Made by a program: the position numbers and the translations under genes. The notes beneath the pieces were generated by a model, which was not told the origin of the DNA, searched no databases, and saw only the letters and a list, made by a program, of their open reading frames with translations. Positions 1 through 12,600 of a stretch of DNA of 64,000 nucleotides are shown here, one piece after another. How positions within the stretch are numbered: position 1 is the first letter of the stretch; every line of letters begins with the position of its first letter. The stretch covers positions 23,756,001 through 23,820,000 of the forward strand of contig WPIO01000001.1 in NCBI GenBank assembly GCA_009760855.2, written 5' to 3'. Origin of the DNA: Cristatella mucedo. Its lineage: Eukaryota; Bryozoa; Phylactolaemata; Cristatellidae.

Positions 1-39
1 TCGATGCGAGCGAGGTCCAATATTGTAATGAATATAATA

Positions 40-170
40 GGAGCGAGCCCACTCGCCCTGGGAGCCAAGGTCTGACTGAGGTCATGGGCTCGAGCCCCGA
101 GGCATATGTGAAGCGCCTGAATAGAGATTAAGTTCTCTTAGGGCGCTATATAAATGAATTATATTTTTTT
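40..170 (+). repeat. SINE-B copy (tRNA-derived, LINE-like tail)
   Basis: The body has a B-box-like stretch GGTCATGGGCTCGAGCCCC and the tail AAGCGCCTGAATAGAG, AAGTTCTCTTAGGGCGC, TATATAAATG. At least six other copies occur in the window. The head is weaker than in the copy near 58543. Confidence 0.75.
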
Positions 171-282
171 ATGGACAGGTATCAGCACAGGCGCTTTGCT
201 CGATCTCTCATTTTTTTCATTTTGCCCACAACATACTGCTGAGGCAGCTAGCTAACCATGAACATTTTGGCATAGCTGTGGA

Positions 283-458
<176 letters not shown>

Positions 459-953
459 ACATCTCTGTCTCTCTATTTCTATTTCAGTCCAAGACTCTTG
501 ATCAATCCTTGTAGGCATGCATTCTCTCACCCGAGTGACCAGTCGCTTAGAGAAGAGCTTCAGTAAGCCTTCCGCACCTCCTTTCCGCAGAGCCGGCTGC
601 TTGGACACAAAGATATTCTTGCCCGGAGCGACCATGGTAGAGTAGCAGCACTAGTGCTTCCCAATCTCTCAGCCAAAGTCTGCGAGACTGTTGACCGTGA
701 GATCCCACCGGTGGGCCATCTGGCTTCTACCAATTAGCACTGGCTTGTGAGAAAAACTATTCGATCGTATGACGTCCTGTAATATCTTTGTGTGCGATGA
801 AGATGGGCAACTTCAAAGAACGGATGATTTGGGAAAATTTTTTCACGCAGTGAAAACCAGGACTCGGCGGGAGTACGCAAGTTTAAATTAAAAGCCGAGG
901 CTTACAAGCCTTGCATTGACTTATATCAGAAGACGAGTCTCGATAGCTTAATC

Positions 954-3900
954 CAGTGTTTCTCAACCTTCCTAATGCCGCGATCTTTTAATACAGTTCC
1001 TCATGCTGCGGTGACCCCCAAGCGTAAAATGACTTTCGTTGCTACTACATAAGTGTAACTTTGCTACAATGAATCGTAATGTGAATATCTGATATGCATG
1101 ACGTATTTTCATTTTTACAAATTGAAAATGATTAAAGCGTAGGGATTAATCACAAAAACAATTCGCAATTATATATTGTGAAATATTTACTTACAATTGA
1201 AAATAAAGGAAATTGTGTCTTGAAGCATTGCGTAGCATGGGTAGCAGTCTTAATATGACAACAGTAAACGACATTGCTACATGTTGTGATTGTATGCATA
1301 AAAGACTATGTCAGTGCTAAGGTTGAGATTGCTTTTTTCTCACTAGATCAGAAAATATCGGGCAGTTATTGCAAGAGCACAGCGAAGATCATCTTCCACA
1401 ACAAGTCAACTTCTGTATTTAGACTTGATAAATAAAAAGCTTAAAAATCCTGTTTCATAAAGATACGTTGTTGGAAATGGAAGAAGAAGGCGCAACACAG
1501 TCTCAGACAGAACAGAATGTGACTGCAAACACTCGATCCAGAACTTTTGTAACTGGTATTGTAGAGAAATCAGTTCTCGCTGCATGGCTGTTAATACGTT
1601 TAATGAACTTCTCTTTTGTTGTCTCAGGAACATCTTCCACTTTGACTGTGAATGGGTTTCTGGCAAGTGCAAGTGGGGTATCAGGTAGATTGGGAAAGTA
1701 TGATGAAATTTTGTCGGCAAGGATGTGCAAGTGTTCTCTCACCAAAATTATCATCGTAATTCTTTTCTGGTTCAATATCATGTTCCTCAAAGAAAGCAGA
1801 TAAGGTAGGCAGCATTTAAATTTTATTTTCATCCAATTTTTTGCTAAAGCTGAAGTTTTTCATTTGGAATGATCGAATCTTTTCAGACAAATCGAGGCAC
1901 GTTGTATTTGGTCCTTGCAGTGATAAGTTAATCTCATTCTAGATGGCAAAGATGTCAATCTAGTACGTACGTTATTTTCTGCAGTTCACTTTTATCGCTT
2001 AAAAGTGCTTTGAACTCCGGTTTTTCTCTCTGATTAAAAGAAGTTTCAAGTTCATCACCAAGTTCAAAAACACGTTTAAAAACTTTTCCTCTCGATATCT
2101 CACTTCAGTGTGAAGTAGCAGAGCATCGTTCGGCGCGTCTAACTCCAATTGCACAATTGCGAAAACATTTGATTGTTTAAAGTGCTCGCCTTTAAAAAAA
2201 TTACAGAACTTATGACGCTTTTCATTACTTCTTGTAACTCTCGTGGTAACGCTTTTGTTATTAATATCTGCCGATGAATCGTACCGTGAGTTCCGATCAT
2301 TTTTGGTGACTCATTCAGTACAATCCAGACCGACATCCTGGCATAGCTGCCACTATCTATGCAAACACCACAAACCTTTTCCCAAGAGATTGTATGCTCT
2401 TTCAGAAATGAACCAACTGCGTCAACCACATCACTTGCAGTAGCTGTCGTTTCAAGAGGTTTGCAAAAAAGAAACTCATCTTCAAGGTCGCCATCATTAA
2501 TTTACCTCACGTAAACCAGTAACTGTACAGTTTGCAACGTCTGTAGATTGATCAAGCTGAATACTAAATGTTGGAAGTGGAGCAGATTTAATTTCCTGGA
2601 TCACCTGATCAAGAATATCAGCAGACATGTCATCTATTCTTCTGTGGACAGTGTCGTTAGATGAGAAAATTGCACTCAATTTCGTAAAAAATTTCGTCTC
2701 CGATTATAACTCGAACAGCGTCTTTGGCTGCTGGCAGCAGTATATTCTTAGCAATGGTGGGAGCTTCCATAGCTCTGGCGGTTCTGAGTGCGGCAAAATA
2801 TGAAGCTTCGACGGCTGCTACGTTTTCTTTGTGGTACTTGCCACCAGTGTCCAAGTCTGGCCTTTTTGAGTCCATCAGTTTTGCCTTTAAAGTAGCTGGT
2901 ATCCTTGCCGCAAAGCTCGTATGCTTGCTATCAAAATAGCGTTTCATTATGTTCCGCTTCATAGATTCGGCTTATAGAACTTCAGAACAATAACATATTG
3001 CGGTTACTCAATTCCTGCTGTAGTTATTGAGGTAAAACCATACTGAAGAACATCCTCACTCTATTTTCTTTTCTTAACGCTCTTGTCTGCATGGTCCATT
3101 TTCATGAGATAGTTTACTAATGAAAATAATATATAAAAATCATGTTAATAATGCAAAATATTATCCATGGCATAGTTTAGTCAATACAGTTCATTAAATT
3201 TTCCTATGATTTGCCATTCTCTATACTGTCTACATGCGTGTTATTAATGCAAGGGGGAAGTATTAACATCAACCACAGCTGAATACAAAAAGACCGATCA
3301 GCATCCAGATTAAGTTCCCACGGTACAGATATTTTTTACAGTAGTTGATGATTTACAGTACAAGATTTAACATTTATCCAGTAATCATAACTCGCGAAGT
3401 CTTTTTACCTTTAATACTGCTGCTTTCAACACAGTAGCCGCTTTCAACAGAGTAACTGTTTTCAACACATGTGAGACTGGTCCGCATAAGTACATTATGG
3501 TGCCAAACCTGTCACGTACATCTATATTTGTTTAGAGTATATGTGACAGGGTTGACGCATTTTTGTTACGAATGCGCGGCGTAGCGGCGCGGAACGAAAG
3601 TCGTTCGCACAAAACACCGTGCTGGCAACTATGTGCTACTCTTTACTGGCGGTTGAAGATACTGGCGGACTAGAAACGCCGCGAACCCCCGATACGCAAG
3701 TCGCAGAAGCAGTGCCCATATACGCAGGCCTGACGACGGTAGCTCACCGCGACAGCAGCTAATATAACTCACGTGTAAATCCATTGTCGTCAATTCCATA
3801 TATTCCACAGCGACAACGGATCACGTCCGCGCGAGACCATTCATGAGGCGAGGCTGCTCAAATTCTGATCAAATCTCACGGTCCAGCTTAGTAAATACCA

Positions 3901-4241
3901 AGGGCGCAAACAGCCACGGATTATGATAATTGTTTCCTCATAATTATCAGAAGAAACCGCTAACATTATCAACTGTAATTCATCCGATTGATATTCATAC
4001 CTTTGCCTCCCTACTTACGTAAACCGGCCAATAATCTCGCCCGAGTTTCAATGTCATCTTGCCGGGTCCTCGTATGTGGACGTGTCTGCATGTGAGCGGA
4101 TCCGTTTGGGGACGGATAGAGCGGTGTCTCGTTTCCTAAGGCCATCGCAGGAAATGCGTGTATTCCGATGGTCTTAGGCGACCCTGTGAAAGGATCGTTC
4201 GACGCCCAAATGGTTCGCGACCCACAGGTTGAGAACCGCTG
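954..4241 (-). mobile_element. SPIN-type hAT (Buster) DNA transposon, full length but decayed
   Basis: Both ends match the SPIN family as I remember it. The left end begins CAGTGTTTCTCAACC and continues through CTAATGCCGCGA and TTAATACAGTTCCTCATG. The right end reads TTCCGATGGTCTTAGGCGAC through CGACCCACAGGTTGAGAACC and ends CGCTG. The terminal repeats match at 13 of 15 positions. The element is flanked by an 8-bp duplication, GCTTAATC (946-953) and GCTTAAAC (4242-4249), with one mismatch and a central TA as expected for the Buster branch. It is 3288 bp long. The transposase is on the minus strand (about 2962 down to 1400): BED-finger remnant, NDTVHRRIDDMSADI, SIQLDQSTDVANC, VGSFLKEHTISWEKVCGVC, GTHGTIHRQ, and the C-terminal dimerisation part LLLPFPTTYL. 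The transposase frame is interrupted several times, so it is inactive. Confidence 0.9.
1406..2962 (-). pseudogene. Decayed hAT transposase (ZBED5-like) inside the SPIN element
   Basis: The pieces are, in coding order: 2962-2657 (BED finger tail MKRYFDSKHTSF and ILLPAAKDAVRVIIGDE), 2679-2497 (NDTVHRRIDDMSADILDQ, FSIQLDQSTDVANC), 2429-2139 (GSFLKEHTISWEKVCGVC, a DG-to-DS change in the catalytic-region motif, ELQEVMKSVIS), and 1832-1406 (FPNLPDTPLALARNPF, PETTKEKFIKRI, VLSETVLRLLLPFPTTYL, ETGFLSFLFIKSKYRS). The pieces lie in different frames, so at least three frameshifts or losses separate them. The region between 2140 and 1832 keeps only scraps of similarity. Related domesticated proteins are ZBED5 and FAM200. 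Confidence 0.88.
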
Positions 4242-4249
4242 GCTTAAAC

Positions 4250-6160
4250 GGTCAGACCCCTTAACCGGTAGCACAGAGGTTGCTCGCCGGATGACTCTCC
4301 GCTCGAGGTGTTATTCCTTTTCGGCATTCAGCCAGTCCCACTGCAGACAGCCTCCGACGGCTCTGCATATAGAAAAATGTATTGCAACCTCAGTCTAGAA
4401 TGATTGATGGGAAACAAGGTCAGCTCGATGGCCCTCAAACTTCCTCGTGTTTGCTTTGTCCGGAACAAGTTAAAACGCTTCGTTGAGGATAGCCGTGAGC
4501 GCACGCGCTGGTTACTTTCAAAGTAGACCAGTGCAATTCGCTCCTTGATGGCTGCTCGAGACATCGTTGAAACCTTTCTCTCTCTCTGGGCCACGCAGTT
4601 CAACTGGGTAGACGATCTGTCGGCCACTGCAGCTAGTTTGAAGCGGTCACCCAGTGGCTCCAGGATCTCCATCAGCTTTCTTTCGGTAAGTTAATTTAGT
4701 TCGAGATACTTCATTCGGCGTACAAACGTCAAAAATAGCAGGCCTATCCTCCTACCAAGCCAGTTTAGTTCTGGTCTACACGCCGGCTAGGCATCTAAGG
4801 TCTAGCAGGCATCTCTCTAAGGTATCTAACGGTCTAAGCCGTTGCGGTAAGCCGCTTAACGAGGACGGGGGAGGAGGGGGACAGATCTGTCTCCCGTCAA
4901 GCAGCTTAAAAGCCGCCGTGGTAGGGGCTGAGTGCTGTAATTATCTTTGAACCTGCCCGAACCACGGTCATGAATGCTGGCCCGCGCAGCCCGACAGTTT
5001 CCTCTAACCTTCGAAAGACTGTATGGCTTCTCCAAGGTTTAGCCCCACGGTAAATCTTCGCCACTTGGCTCGATGCAGTTCTCGGAAATTCTCCGTAGAC
5101 ATGCTCTTGCGACAGGCAAGCTCGTTGTTAACCTCCAAAAACTTAATCGAAGACGACCTGTTCATGGTTACTTATGCAGCCTAGGTCTTGGCGTTGCCTG
5201 TCAGCATCTGAGAAAGACGATCCTCGCCGACACTCACAAAGCAAAGCGAAAAGTGGATGATGCCACAAACCAAACTAGAATTTTACAGTATGTTCTAAAA
5301 ACCAAAATATAAGCAACGTAGGTGACATGGAAAAATATCCTGTTTGTTGATGCCATGCTGTCTTAATCATAAGTGACAAGGGGAAGCTAGTTTGTCACGT
5401 TATCACCGAGTACCTATAATTAATTAGAGTAACCGTGCGTTTATAAAGCGCACTGAAACTAACCTTTTTAGTGACGATCTTTACGTTTGTGCAATACATC
5501 GCACTACCTGCCTTAACAATATAATTTTCGAATACTGCTCGAAGAAAAACGCTAATGTGGGCCCTATTTTAAAATGAAGTGTTTATGCGTTTCTTTTTGC
5601 CGCACACTGCGAAACTTAGTTAATTCTGTTACGACTGCTCGACCGTCACTAGTTAGACTAGCGGCACAACGCGAGCATTGTGTGAAGGCCTGGAGCTCAC
5701 AGTTAGCCAACGGTAGCGACGCGACGCTCAATATTCTGCAATGCAGCGCTAGAAATGACACCGTATTAGAAAAAGCACAAACAGCAACATGTATAATAGA
5801 GCTGATACGAAAAGTGACTTTCGACAGACTCGTTTACAGGCGCACAGCAGCTCACGCTCAGTGCTAGACTCGCCGACCGGCAGACCGTTACTCCAAGAGA
5901 GCGACTACGGTCAGGTTCATCCATGCCTTACATCATGGCCAGGTTGTAATTCATGCAATAATCTCGTTTATACATAATAATAAATCTCGCAGATCATAAG
6001 ATTTAGGTTATCTCATATGCGCCTCTCATTTACAATTCAGCGGTCAAGATCATAATTTGTTGTCGAGGTTCAGCTGTCGAGCTCATAGTTCGCCGTTGCG
6101 GGACGTTACAACTGTTATGATATCAGTATCCTGAATCGGCGTTGTTTTATAATTAAAAAT
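4250..6160. other. Unassigned region with one coding-like minus-strand stretch
   Basis: No repeat family or gene is recognised with confidence. A minus-strand frame of 114 codons (4672-4328) starts MEILEPLGDRFKLAAVADRS, has mostly G/C third bases in its first half and holds a possible donor (GAAA|GTAACC near 4520). It could be an exon of an unknown gene. Two plus-strand frames (5073-5312 and 5574-5867) show no known domain. Confidence 0.3.
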
Positions 6161-6161
6161 A

Positions 6162-6291
6162 ACATAATTCATTTATATAACCCCTAAGCGAACCTGATCA
6201 TCATTCAGGCGCTTCACATATGCCACGGGTGTCGAGCCCACGACCTCGGCCAGATTTTGGTCGGGGCGAGCACCTTAACCCCTGGGCCTAC
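6162..6291 (-). repeat. SINE-B copy
   Basis: On the minus strand it reads from a tRNA-like head (TTAAGGTGCTCGCC) and a B-box-like part with GGGCTCGACACCC to the tail AAGCGCCTGAATGATG and TATATAAATGAATTATG. It is diverged. Confidence 0.7.
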
Positions 6292-6663
6292 GATTTCTTT
6301 CGAAAAGAACGGTGTGTGTGCAGAGATTTAATACAATCCCGTAAGATTATTATACTTAGCGTGATATGCTTCAAACTTTGCAGTCTTGGCTAAAACTACT
6401 TTGTGGCAGTATGACGATGGCAGCGATAAGTGGAGTACTCTGTAAGCTAGCTAAGGCGGTCGGTCGCATTACAGAGTTAATAAGTAAGCGCCCATCTAGC
6501 GCCTCGACCGCTCTCGTCAGGAAAACTGAATTGGAGCACCCGAATACGTTTAGGTGGGCTTTACACTGCCAGGAAATTGAAATCTCTCCCGCTCAATTCC
6601 GCTCCGCTATACTTTGCCTCGCTCAGTCCTATATCTTCTTATATCATTCATCTTCCAGCTGTC

Positions 6664-6788
6664 TTGGTTTGGTCCAAGGGTTAAGGTGCTCGCCTTCACG
6701 ACAGAGGTGGTGAAGGCGAGCCTGGGGCGTGTGTACAGTGTCTGCCTAGATAGGCAGTTCTCTTAGGGCGCAGTACAAATCAATTACA
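6664..6788 (+). repeat. SINE-B copy, diverged
   Basis: It has the head TTAAGGTGCTCGCCTTCACG and the tail CAGTTCTCTTAGGGCGCAG and TACAAATCAATTAC. The middle part is rearranged compared with the other copies. Confidence 0.65.
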
Positions 6789-7356
6789 GTATTGCATACC
6801 ACAGCTGAATACAAAACTACTCTACTACTCTACTCTACTTTTTCGAGAGCGTGCTCTCTCCACGAGCTTGGTGTATTCTCATGCTTTTGAAATATTTATT
6901 AGCAAGTAATTTTTAGAAATAAATCTGCTCGCGGACTAATCTGCGTGTTGTTCAAATAGTACTGCTTGCTGAAAATACGACCGTACGAATTTTTATGTTT
7001 GAAGGAGATCAATAACGACATATTCTGCTCAGCCGCTACGCTCACGGGGTGCGCGAGTAATGCGCTTGTCGGTGTAATTTCTTAGCGTCGGGGCCATTAA
7101 ATGTTTTTCTTCTTTAATTTCATCTGCGCGCACTTATGCAGCCATCAGAAACTGGTACCGCAGATCTCAATTGCTAGGCGCCGTTACATTTGAAAAGCAC
7201 ACTCGGCAACCGTCGGCTGCGCGACCTCAAGACTGTATTTAGTTGTTACAATAAGAAAAAACGCGCTGCACTTCGCTTAACAATATGCAAGCTAAAGATC
7301 AAATGGCAAGGTGAACTAACAAGCTGAGCGTGCTATCTTTTAGTCGGCGACCGATG
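6789..7356. other. Unassigned, downstream of the death-domain gene
   Basis: No gene or repeat is recognised. The stretch next to 7357 should include the 3' UTR of the death-domain gene on the minus strand. Confidence 0.4.
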
Positions 7357-7842
7357 TTACTGCTGGAAAGCATCCGGCGTAATGTCAATATTCTGCTTAT
7401 GACGGTCAATGAATATGTCTGCCACTTCGTTCTTCCCCATTTCACGTAGCGCTCGCTCTATATCGAGGACTTTCTCTTTGTCCTTTGTACCTTTCGTAAA
7501 CGCTTTCCAGTCTAGAAGGAGCTGATGGGTAGTCAAGCTGGGAGGCCACCCGTTCGCTTCACCGTCGAGCTTTGTTCTGACAATCCGAGTAGTCGGTATG
7601 TTCAAGTACATGCCAAACCGAAGGTCTGCATCCACTTCTTTAGCAACAGTGTGCAAGCTGTTGTCCGTTAGCACCGCCGGCTCCGGCTTCTGCTTGACCG
7701 AGGAGGCTGCAATGCATCGAGTGAAGAGCAGATTCGCGGCGATCAACGGAATGCACTTCTAGCCAATCCTCGAAAAGCCTAAAGAAATGGCACAGTTGAA
7801 AATTTCGAACTTTTAATGAGCTCAACGACGTTTACCTTGCAT
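7357..7842 (-). CDS. Small death-domain protein, two-exon model
   Basis: The main exon (7357-7706) encodes a death-domain-like sequence: an N-terminal helix LHTVAKEVDADLRFGMYLN, then IPTTRIVRTKL, then LTTHQLLLDWKAFTKGT, then KVLDIERALREMGKNEVADI. The spacing and the tryptophan in the fourth helix (LLLDWKAF) are typical of the family, which mediates homotypic interactions in apoptosis and NF-kB signalling. The upstream exon is inferred. A donor (AAG|GTAAAC, intron 7707-7835, 129 bp) and an acceptor (GCATTGCAG) agree in phase and give Met-Gln-Ala-Ser-Ser, for a total of 118 residues. The frame stays open upstream of this Met as far as about 7990 (translated AEKASIAHTQDWLLRRR), so the true first exon may extend further and start elsewhere. 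The domain call is fairly firm; the gene start is not. The partner and pathway are unknown. Confidence 0.62.
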
Positions 7843-7984
7843 ACTGCTCTCAGCAGTCCTGACCCTTAAGCGCCGGCCGCCACCTTGGCGACGCCTTAGC
7901 AACCAATCTTGAGTGTGCGCGATCGAGGCTTTTTCAGCGAGTCCCAGTTGAGGCCTCTCCGTTTCGGCTTTTAGACTTACATAC

Positions 7985-9191
7985 TTCTCGTCAATTGCTT
8001 AAGCATATTATTTATTACACATTGCGATAATTAATAAAATATTGAATATTTGTTTGGAGCAAGTAAATAGACAAATATTTTCTCGACAAATATCGGACGC
8101 TATTGCCGCAGGCCGCTAAACACCTAAACTGTCACCTCCGCCCACTTCGCGGTATGTAGAGAGCCTAGAGCGGGGAGTCCAGATACCAATGGAGGTAAAG
8201 ACGGGCTGCGCGAGCAGATTTATTAAAGGATCCCTATGGAAAGCTGAGAAAATATTTCACTTCTTTTTTTCAAGAGCGGCAATTTCACGTTTTCCCGCTT
8301 GGCTTGTGGGTTTTTGCTGTAGAGTACTTGCCCTCACTCGGGTAGAAATTCGCGGCCCGTGATATGCAGCAGCTTATTCCCTACTACCATGCCTATTTGC
8401 GGTCCTGCTCATTCGCGCTGCTGGAAAATTGTAATGTCTAGTTTCTGGCTTATGATCTTGCGCTGGCTTATTCTGGGTATCGGATGAGAACAGGTTTCGT
8501 TTTCGTCGAACGCGGGTATTTTGGTTCTGATTAACAGAGCTCCTGACCGACCGCGAGCGAGCTGCTTCCATCTAACTGGAGTGCACACGGGAAGGAACCG
8601 TGGAAATTGGTTTATTCACAGCATTCACGCAGCAGCGCTCAGGTTTTTCATCCCCGATCTCCTTTTAGCTATGCAACATCAAAGCATATTTTCTTGCAAG
8701 CAAGTGCGGCAGCGGGAGTAGGGCTTTTTGCTGTGTAGTACTCGACGCTGATTTTGCAGTATCAGATTGATTGCGAAGAAGGTGTGAGCATACGGCAGGT
8801 CCTAATCGTGCCGATAAGACGCCAGCGAGCAGGATCGGATACATAAGTTACGGTTGCTCAGCTCGGCACTGGCTCTGCTAGCATTAGCTCATGAAACGCA
8901 CCCTCACTGGAAACCTATAACGTGAATTATGAGCTCCATTTGATACAGAACTGGACACTAGATGTGTTGGATTGCCTCCTTGGATGTTTATGAGTGAAAG
9001 TGCTATCGCTAGATCGTCGAGCTTGTCGTCAAATTCTGGACTGGCACTGTTATTTCTTATTACCTACCTCTGCCCTTCCCAGTTTATGTTTGCAGATCCG
9101 TTCGAGCAGTAGTTCAACACAATCTTTCTCGTATATGCCGTTCGACCGCCTGAACAGATCGGCAGTGTGACCATCTGCAGCCACCGTCAAC
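7985..9191. promoter_or_regulatory. Likely bidirectional promoter region between death-domain gene and HPS1
   Basis: This gap lies between two genes pointing away from each other and holds no recognised repeat. It probably contains both promoters and the HPS1 5' UTR. No clear TATA box or long CpG-rich block stands out, so the assignment rests on position only. Open frames of 60-66 codons on both strands (8374-8571, 8521-8721) have no recognisable similarity. Confidence 0.35.
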
Positions 9192-9662
9192 ATGAAAGCC
9201 GTACTCATATTCAAAGGTGGAGCTTGCTCTCTGCTGTTCTATCAGAGGGATCCTGCTTTTGCCGAATACCTGCATAGTAATCCACAGTATAAAGTAGCAG
9301 TGAGCAAGCTAGGCATGAATGAAGAGGACTTTGCGACAGGACTTCTGAAGCCCTTGCTTGCATCATGTTTGTCCATGCAGCATCTGTTTAAGAATGCCTA
9401 CCAGCATCTGCAATCTGGAAGGATGAGCCTCGTGTGCTGCTACTACCAGTCCCTGACTTTCGTCGCTGTCAATGGTGACGGCCAGGAGACTGTGGATTTT
9501 ATGAGGCGAAAGCTGGCAGCGCTGCACGCCCTCCTACGAATGAGCCTCGGGCCGGTAATCGAGACGATCAGCGAAAACAGGCCCGCCGCTCAGCAGAAGT
9601 TTGCGTCGTTGTTCGGCACGTGGTGCTGCCTCGTGAGCAACGAGCAGTGCTTCCTGATCGAG
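9192..9662 (+). CDS. HPS1: HPS1 exon 1 (first longin domain)
   Basis: This exon encodes residues 1-157 and ends in phase 0 at a GTATCA donor (GAG|GTATCA). It carries the first longin domain of the Mon1/Fuz/HPS1 family. There is a beta-strand start MKAVLIFKGG, a helix around residues 48-75, strands around 84-98 (FVAVNGDG), and a long helix MRRKLAALHALLRM that corresponds to the human LRRKLYVLKYLF. The end, NEQCFLIE, matches human EQCFAVE. It is 471 bp with no intron. Confidence 0.95.
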
Positions 9663-12600
9663 GTATCACGTCTCTGCTCTCCAGGGCCGCGACGAGCGGA
9701 ATCCCTGGGATTCCCACGCGCATACCTGTGCGCACGCGCTCCTGCTCAGGTGTTGGCAGTCCTCGGCGTGCAGGCAGGCGCCGACTTTCACCTCCGGCTG
9801 CAGCGTGCAGGCGCACGTTTTTTACCTGCTACTCAGCCGACACGTGGATGCCCGATTCGCGAGCTTGACCTAGCAGCGGCCTTGCGCAGGGTTTGCTTCT
9901 GTGCTCACCTTTTATTCCCGGTGAAGCACTAAACTCTTGTTGCGCAGCCGATCGCTGCCGAGCTGCTGCTCTGCTCCTCTGGATTGAGTGCAGCGAAAGA
10001 CCGAGCCCACCCCTCTTGCTCCCTCTCCCAAGCAAGGTCAAGGTTTGATAATCGTGAGTTTGGTTCTTGGCTCGGCTATTCATGAGGTGTCACTTGGCCT
10101 CTACGGTTTATGGAGCTACAGACGGCGATACCCTACGTACATACTTATTCATGATTGGAGCTTGTTTTACTCCTCAGTTGCACTGGATCTAGAAAGCTAT
10201 TCAAACCGTCGGAATCTGCTGCAGCAACTGAGAAACTGAATGCTGGCCTTGCCGATATTCGATCCTGAATGTCGGAAAACTTCTTGAAATTTTATAATGA
10301 TAAAACCGAACTGCTGCTCAGAGGACACCCTAAGCGTGTGGCTGGATTAAAAGGCTTTGCTCTTCTAGTAGGTGATGCTGTTGTGCCACCATCACCACGT
10401 GCTTGAAACTTAGGTGTCGTTTTCGACAACTGCCTCAATTTTAAAAGCTTCATTCAGAAGACTGCTTCTACAGCTAGCAATCACGTCCGATCCCTATCCA
10501 AGATTAGGAGCTGTCTGCCACAGTTGCTTGTAAAAAATTTAACTAGCTCCTTAGTTCTGTCTCGGCTTGATTATTGTTATTCCCTTTTGGCTGGACTGCC
10601 AAAGAAAGCTATTAGGCCACACTGCAGCAGACTATGAATATGGCTGCAAGGCTAGTCTTCAAGTCCCAGCGGTTTGAGCACGTGTCACCTTTGCTAAAAG
10701 AGCTAGGATGGATGCCGGTTGAGCAACGGATACAGAGCAAAGTTCTTACGCTTACCCACAAGGCCCGCTACGGCTTGGCTTCTTCGTACCTAGCTGAACT
10801 GCTGCACCAGTTTCAGCCTGTTTGCGTCCTCAGGTCTTGTGTGGACAATAAATGAGCTGCTCCATTCCTCCGCCTAAAGACCGTTGGCGACAGAAGCTTT
10901 AGCTCTGCAGGTCCTAGACTCTGGAACTCGCTTCCACAATTCTTACTCAACGACAACTACTCTCCTGCTGCCGACTATGGCTCATTCTTTTCAGCAGTCC
11001 TGAGCTGCTACTTCCACGCTACTCACTACCTCAACTGCTCTCCTGACTCTGCTATGCTTCCCACTTTCTCTTTGTTGATTGAGACGAAGTCTGTTGGCTA
11101 CCGAATGAGTACCGAAAGCCGCTTAGGCTGTGATTGCGCTATACCAAACTCTTCTGCATAACACCCACATAGTCTTTATGACTTTGTAGAGTTACAGACG
11201 GAGATACAAATCCGTGTTGGGGCTAGTACCATATGGTTGGGTCGGCTACTAGCCCGAGCTGTGTGCCTGCGTAAGTGCTTTTAGTTTATTGTACAGATTC
11301 AGAGGCATTCTTCCAGGCCTCAGCAGTATCGTCAGTATGTAGGTAAGATCATGCTTACACAGCTCGACTTTCTCTTTTGTGGCACTCAATTGCTTGCTCT
11401 ATGTGTGTGCCACTATCGTCATTCATTACTGAAAGCCTGGTGAAGTACTGGTCAGCTGCATCCAGTAAACTGAGGAGTGCTGACATGCTGAGTGGTGTAT
11501 TATCACACACTTGGCTGCCGTCGGGTGTCTGTTCGCATATGTATCATGCTCCGACCCAAGTGGTTGCTCATAGCTTCATGGAGTGTAATTCTCACTAGCA
11601 TGCCGTTGCCACATCAGCTCGGTGTTTGACCATGATCGAGCACTTGCAAAATGTAGATACTTTTTGTTCATGCATTCACAGTAGCTGGTTAGAAAAATGT
11701 AGTTAGTGAGGCCGTCGATTTCATTGCAGGCCATCGAGAAGCTTTATATTAACCAAGCAAGTGAAAGTCTCAGCAAGAAGTGTGTAGAAGCACTAGAAGA
11801 TGTTGTGGCCAAATGGAACAGTAGCATTGGTGCTGTCGATGCTGCCAAGCCTCTCCTGAGAGTTGACCATGCTGCTCTGTTTGCCCGTGACAAACTCCTA
11901 GCGCTTTATTCAAAGTAACGTATACATTTGCTCCAGCAAATTTACTCGTGCCACTTATGTGCACTCTAGTTTCTTGCATGTCATGCTACTGTACCTTGCT
12001 GCTTGCATGTTTATGTTACAGAAATACTTTTAGATACGCTAAGTGACACTTTGCAAAGCGCATGCTATTTTGCATGAATCGTATTGGTTTATACCTGCTA
12101 CTTGCAAACACCGTGCTTCGTTCACTGACATGCTAGAATGTAGTGTTTTTATTGGATATCCGGTTGCAAACAGTGCATTATAGTATACTAGCGATTCGTG
12201 ACCTTCAAGAATGATGGGTGGGACCTTCTAAAAGAGCTTCTCCTCACCCGTGCCACCCTCCTTCACCAAGTATAAATAGTTTTCCCTTTCTCACTAATTA
12301 GCGCCGGCTCTGTGCAGCTAGCCGCAGTTCCGGTTGCATGATCTACTGTAGACCCTCTGAAGATAATGACCCTAAACGTAGCTTGTGCATACCCTACAAA
12401 TGCTTTTCGGCTTGTAATCCGTATTATTTAAAATTGAAATCAAAGAATTGTTGAACCTTTTGCCGATACTCCATATCTCTTGAAGCTTCACTTCTATTTA
12501 CAGATGAGTCAACCTCTATATGCATTTAATAATGATAATATTATAATTAAAATACTTTTTATCATGCCAAAGAATCAATCTTCTTTCTAGGCACTTTAAA

